A stretch of DNA of 64,000 nt from Ustilago trichophora (taxonomy: Eukaryota > Basidiomycota > Ustilaginomycetes > Ustilaginales > Ustilaginaceae). Position numbers and translations under genes: made by a program. Positions 60,874 through 64,000 of the stretch are shown here, in pieces. Position 1 is the stretch's first letter. The number at the start of each line of letters is the position of its first letter. The notes below the pieces were generated by a model. That model saw nothing but the letters and a program-made list of their open reading frames with translations. It was not told the DNA's origin and did no database searches. Location of the stretch: NCBI GenBank assembly GCA_900323505.1, contig OOIN01000003.1:1550001-1614000 (forward strand), written 5' to 3'.

Positions 60874-63001
60874 TGTGTCGGATCAGAAGCAAAGCTGGTG
60901 GAGGGATTGGGTCAAGCTACAGTAGTCGGGAGATAAAGAGGAGAGAGGGCTGATTGAACGATGGTGGATGTCTGTCAAAGACTTTGAACTACCGTGCGAA
61001 GCGAATGTCGTTGTTGGTGACGCGGGTTGCTGATCGGGAAGGGAAGAAAAACGCTGATTGTCGTGGTGAAGCAAGAGGAGGTTTGATGCTATCAAAGCTA
61101 TCGAAACCGAGAAGCGCGAAAGGAACGGAGAGGAGGGGAGGGACGAGGTGTTGAGGAGGGGGACACGATGAGGGGAGGGAGTTGTGATGAAGGGAGCGAT
61201 GGAAGGAAGGGAAGAAAGGGAAGAGGGACAAGACTTAAGAAAGGATGGCTGGGAGTAGACTTGGGACAGCTCGGTGTAGGCGCAGTGCACAGCGGCGCAG
61301 CGACACCACAACATCCCGTTGGACGCTGGTGCTGGTGCAGACTCGATCTTTCTCACCACGGAACTTGGTTCTTAGAAATGCCCGCTGCGGATGGACTCAA
61401 CCGTGAGGTTGGCTATCAGGCTCGATCGCCGCCCGTTCCGTGTGCATTACGCTTTGTTGTCACTGTCCGAAATCACATCTTGGCACACTCTAGCTTTGTT
61501 TTTCTTTTTGCAATATGAATGGCAAGGTGAGCCAATCTTGAGCAAAGACATACGGTACGCTCTTAGGTCTACTCGATTGCGCTGGCACCGTTGTGCAGAG
61601 AGGAGCGGGCACGGCAGCATAATGTATAGCGGCGGGATGCGGGAAAAGGCTGTTCCTTGATTTCGGTTGCAGGGTGCGGCAGAAGATGCAGGTTGCACAG
61701 CAAAAAGCTTTTGTTGCAGCCAATTCCTTTCCCGCAGCCTGCTGAGCGTGGGAGACGGTGCCGAAGCTTCGCAAACTGTATTCTTTTCATTCGCTTTTGG
61801 CTTCTGTGAGCCACCCACACGTCGAAAGAGAGGACTCAAGAGATGAAGCAATATCAAGGCGTAAAGAACCTTGTTCCATGCCAGCAACCAAGGCTAAGCT
61901 ACAAGCGCCAACCAATTTCAGGTCGCTCATGTGCAACGGAGCTTCAATTCCGCAACAGTGTACTGTGGCACAGCACAGCAGTGTATCAGCAAACCTAGTT
62001 GTGTCTCTTTGCCGACAATGCTGCACAACAAAAGTGAAATTCGTGGAAGGAGTTGAGGGATGCCTTGCTGGCAGCTGTCGTTGGCTGGCTTTTTAGTGTG
62101 TGTATGTGTGTGTGTGTGCGATTCAGGCACAAAATCGCTTCAACTTGACCCTAAAAGCCAAAATACAGGAGAGAAAAAAAAAAAGAAAAAAAAGGGGTGT
62201 GGTGTTGAAAAGAAATTTGAGCTCCGACACCGACGGTTGCATTCAACTGCTTAAAATGCTAATGCTGATTTCAAGGCGCCATCTCCGATCAAGAAGGGCC
62301 TGTTAGCTTCGAAGCCCGTGTCACCTCACACTCATGCCTACGGACAGGAGAGACACCGAGATAGAGCTTGTGACGATCATCTCCGTGGCATCTCAAACAG
62401 AGGTGAGGTGAGGTTGAGCATGGAATACCACCCGATCTACTCTGCTTGTGTCTCGGTAAAAGCGATTCAACCCTTGTCGATCTTGGTTTCACGCCTCGTT
62501 GGCAAACATCGGCTGTCTGCATTGCGCGCCTCCCACCACACACCTCTGCACGCTATGTACTGTACTGTACCCTGCGCGGTCCAAGTTCTACCTAAAACTA
62601 CGCCAGTCTCGAAGCGCATTGAACTCTTTCTTCGAGGTCTAGGAACATTGCAAAAGATGCGCCAAGAGCTGCGCCTCGAAAGGCGAGCAGGAGCACATCC
62701 CTCGAAATTGCCGTCCGTGACCGCGCGGTGAATTTTCTTTGGCTTCGAAAGAAAAGATGATGGTGGCTGCTCAGTTGTTCCTGCGCATCTGTGGGACTGC
62801 CCAAGGATCAAGGTGACGCTTGGCTTGCACTCGGGGATGCGTCATCACTCATCTCTTGCTAATCACAATATTTGTGCATGCTGCTGCGGCCGAGGCACAG
62901 CTGAACTTTGGATTTTGATTGAGATGATGCATGCTTTCAACACAGTTGGAATCGGGAGGCAATCGGTGCAATTGCATCGGTCAGATCTCGTTCCAACATC
63001 C
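60874..63001. other. Intergenic region, 2.1 kb
   Basis: Between the GH128 gene and the aldose 1-epimerase gene, both minus-strand. A TG-rich run lies at 62096-62118 and A-rich sequence near 62175-62195. Only short frames; no RNA gene recognised. Confidence 0.5.
62096..62118. repeat. (TG)n microsatellite
   Basis: Imperfect TG run in the GH128-epimerase intergenic region. Confidence 0.85.
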
Positions 63002-64000
63002 TCATTTCCTCCAAGCCTCGCACACGACCCAGTTGTCATACACCTGCCCCTTCTCTAGTACCTCTTCCCTGCCGCCTACCTCAGCAAGACCCTGCTGAAC
63101 GAATCCACAGTGTGGGCCACCAAACTCAATGGCCGCATAGCTCCTCTTGAAGTTTCCACTCTCCTCCAATCCTCCTTTACGATGAGCCTTCTTCATCGCA
63201 CCGCCCGATTTCACTGGGTCGGCAGGGTGTTCTGGCTGCCCCTCGGCCGTGTATAGCTGCGTACCCGCCTGGTTGGTGTAGAAGGTCAGCGAGCGTCCAG
63301 CCGACTCGGAGGTGAGACGCATTCGTTTGGTCGCCTCTGTAGCCATCTTGTTGATGTCATCCGACTGAGGAATGGCAGTGTCGACTCCCCAAACGTAGAA
63401 GTCGTCGTATCCGGCAGAGGGAATGTCTTCTGCGATTCTCTTACCGCCAGATTTGTCCCAGTGGTGAGAACCAGGGTTGGAGAACGACTCGGCTGCTCCC
63501 GAGGATGGGTTCAGCTTGCCCGTTGCGATCATGGCAGAGTCCAGGTCGAGCTGGTACAGCGACTTGCCAGAGGGAGGGTACATTTGCACCACGTGCTCGG
63601 AAACGGTACCATTCTCAGACTTGCCAGCTTTCTCGTTGGAAGCAGAAAGATTGAATCCCCAGTGGTGGGTGAGGTTCAGCGGGGTTGCTTCCACAACGCC
63701 TTCAGAGGAGAGGGCTGCTCGATAGCGGATCAGAAATTTACCGGCGCTCTTGCCGAGCTCGCCATCGGATGCTGAGCTGGGTACGACTGCCAGAAGGGTC
63801 TCGACACGGAGCTGTCCAGGGTAGCCACAATCACCATCGGGCGACTCGATCGCAAAGATCAAGCTGCTCTGCTTGCCACTTGGGCTGCTGGTCGAGTTGA
63901 ATCCTGCATCAGCGAAGAACTTGCTATCCTTGGTGTCGAGTGGCTGCCAGTAGCACTTGTCGAATGGTCCATGCTGGAGCAAGCTATCCACCTTGTTCTC
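63002..64000 (-). CDS. Aldose 1-epimerase / galactose mutarotase-like (5' end beyond window)
   Basis: At least 333 codons; the start is beyond base 64000, since the first codon of the long frame in the window is GTG and the frame continues to the edge. The mutarotase motif NLTHHWGFNLSAS (equivalent to NLTNHxYFNL) is clear, with YDDFYVWGVD, LTFYTNQAG and IEFGGPHC. The C-terminal Glu-bearing region is EVGGREEVLEKG. Aldose 1-epimerases interconvert alpha- and beta-anomers of galactose and glucose and feed the Leloir pathway. No signal peptide can be assessed. No intron is evident in the visible part. Confidence 0.82.
   Translation of the reverse strand, partial: ENKVDSLLQHGPFDKCYWQPLDTKDSKFFADAGFNSTSSPSGKQSSLIFAIESPDGDCGYPGQLRVETLLAVVPSSASDGELGKSAGKFLIRYRAALSSEGVVEATPLNLTHHWGFNLSASNEKAGKSENGTVSEHVVQMYPPSGKSLYQLDLDSAMIATGKLNPSSGAAESFSNPGSHHWDKSGGKRIAEDIPSAGYDDFYVWGVDTAIPQSDDINKMATEATKRMRLTSESAGRSLTFYTNQAGTQLYTAEGQPEHPADPVKSGGAMKKAHRKGGLEESGNFKRSYAAIEFGGPHCGFVQQGLAEVGGREEVLEKGQVYDNWVVCEAWRK

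Noticed and set aside
1..64000. Secondary-metabolite cluster, CRISPR array, integrase or prophage
   Set aside because: No polyketide or peptide synthetase, no spaced direct-repeat array and no recombinase motif were seen; gene content is dispersed housekeeping and secreted functions.

Overview
The window looks like nuclear DNA of a basidiomycete fungus, most likely a smut or smut-related yeast (Ustilaginomycotina; an Ustilago/Sporisorium/Pseudozyma-type genome). That placement is inferred. The visible grounds are eukaryotic genes with GT-AG introns of 80-129 nt, a low intron load (16 of 22 readable genes are a single open frame), moderately GC-rich coding sequence, intergenic gaps of 0.2-3 kb with many microsatellites, and fungal families (NCA2, ERG28, HEM25, chitin deacetylase, GH128, a T1-type secreted RNase). 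No rRNA, CRISPR, integrase or complete transposon was found. No single operon-like or metabolic cluster is evident: this is ordinary gene-dense chromosome with housekeeping and secreted genes interleaved.

Layout. 1-4.8 kb: 5' part of a peroxisomal PMP47/ANT1-type carrier (-), a glutathione peroxidase with a possible mitochondrial start (+), and a fungal membrane protein (-). 4.8-6.3 kb: intergenic, with a GCCTG-rich repeat enclosing a tRNA-related Pol III-like unit. 6.3-10 kb: a paraoxonase-like membrane-anchored protein (-) divergent from a homocysteine S-methyltransferase (+). 10-13 kb: gene-poor. 13-18.4 kb: secreted chitin deacetylase (+), five-exon ERG28 (-), and a SWIM zinc-finger/ATP-dependent DNA ligase fusion (+). 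18.9-28.3 kb: large alpha/beta hydrolase (+), multipass protein (-), aldo-keto reductase (+), ADGF-type adenosine deaminase (+). 28.5-36.9 kb: sulfotransferase-like (-), NIPA-type Mg transporter (+), HEM25 glycine carrier (+), START protein (-).

38.4-46 kb: MoaE/MOCS2B (-), T1-type RNase (-), two-thioredoxin-domain PDI (+), NCA2 (+). 48-57.5 kb: class I aminotransferase (+), Sfk1/DRAM-like protein (+), asteroid/XPG-like protein (-), LACTB2-like metallo-beta-lactamase (+). 58-64 kb: ERV2-type sulfhydryl oxidase (+), GH128 glucanase-like secreted protein (-), and the 3' part of an aldose 1-epimerase (-).

Shared themes, as inference: ER oxidative folding (PDI and ERV2-type oxidase), mitochondrial function (HEM25, NCA2, possibly the peroxidase), and wall or apoplast activity (chitin deacetylase, GH128, RNase). 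The points most worth a second look are the SWIM-ligase fusion with its 702-nt in-frame, AG-depleted insert, the tRNA-related GCCTG repeat at 5.6-6.06 kb, the alternative start of the peroxidase, and the extra cysteine pair of the T1-type RNase.
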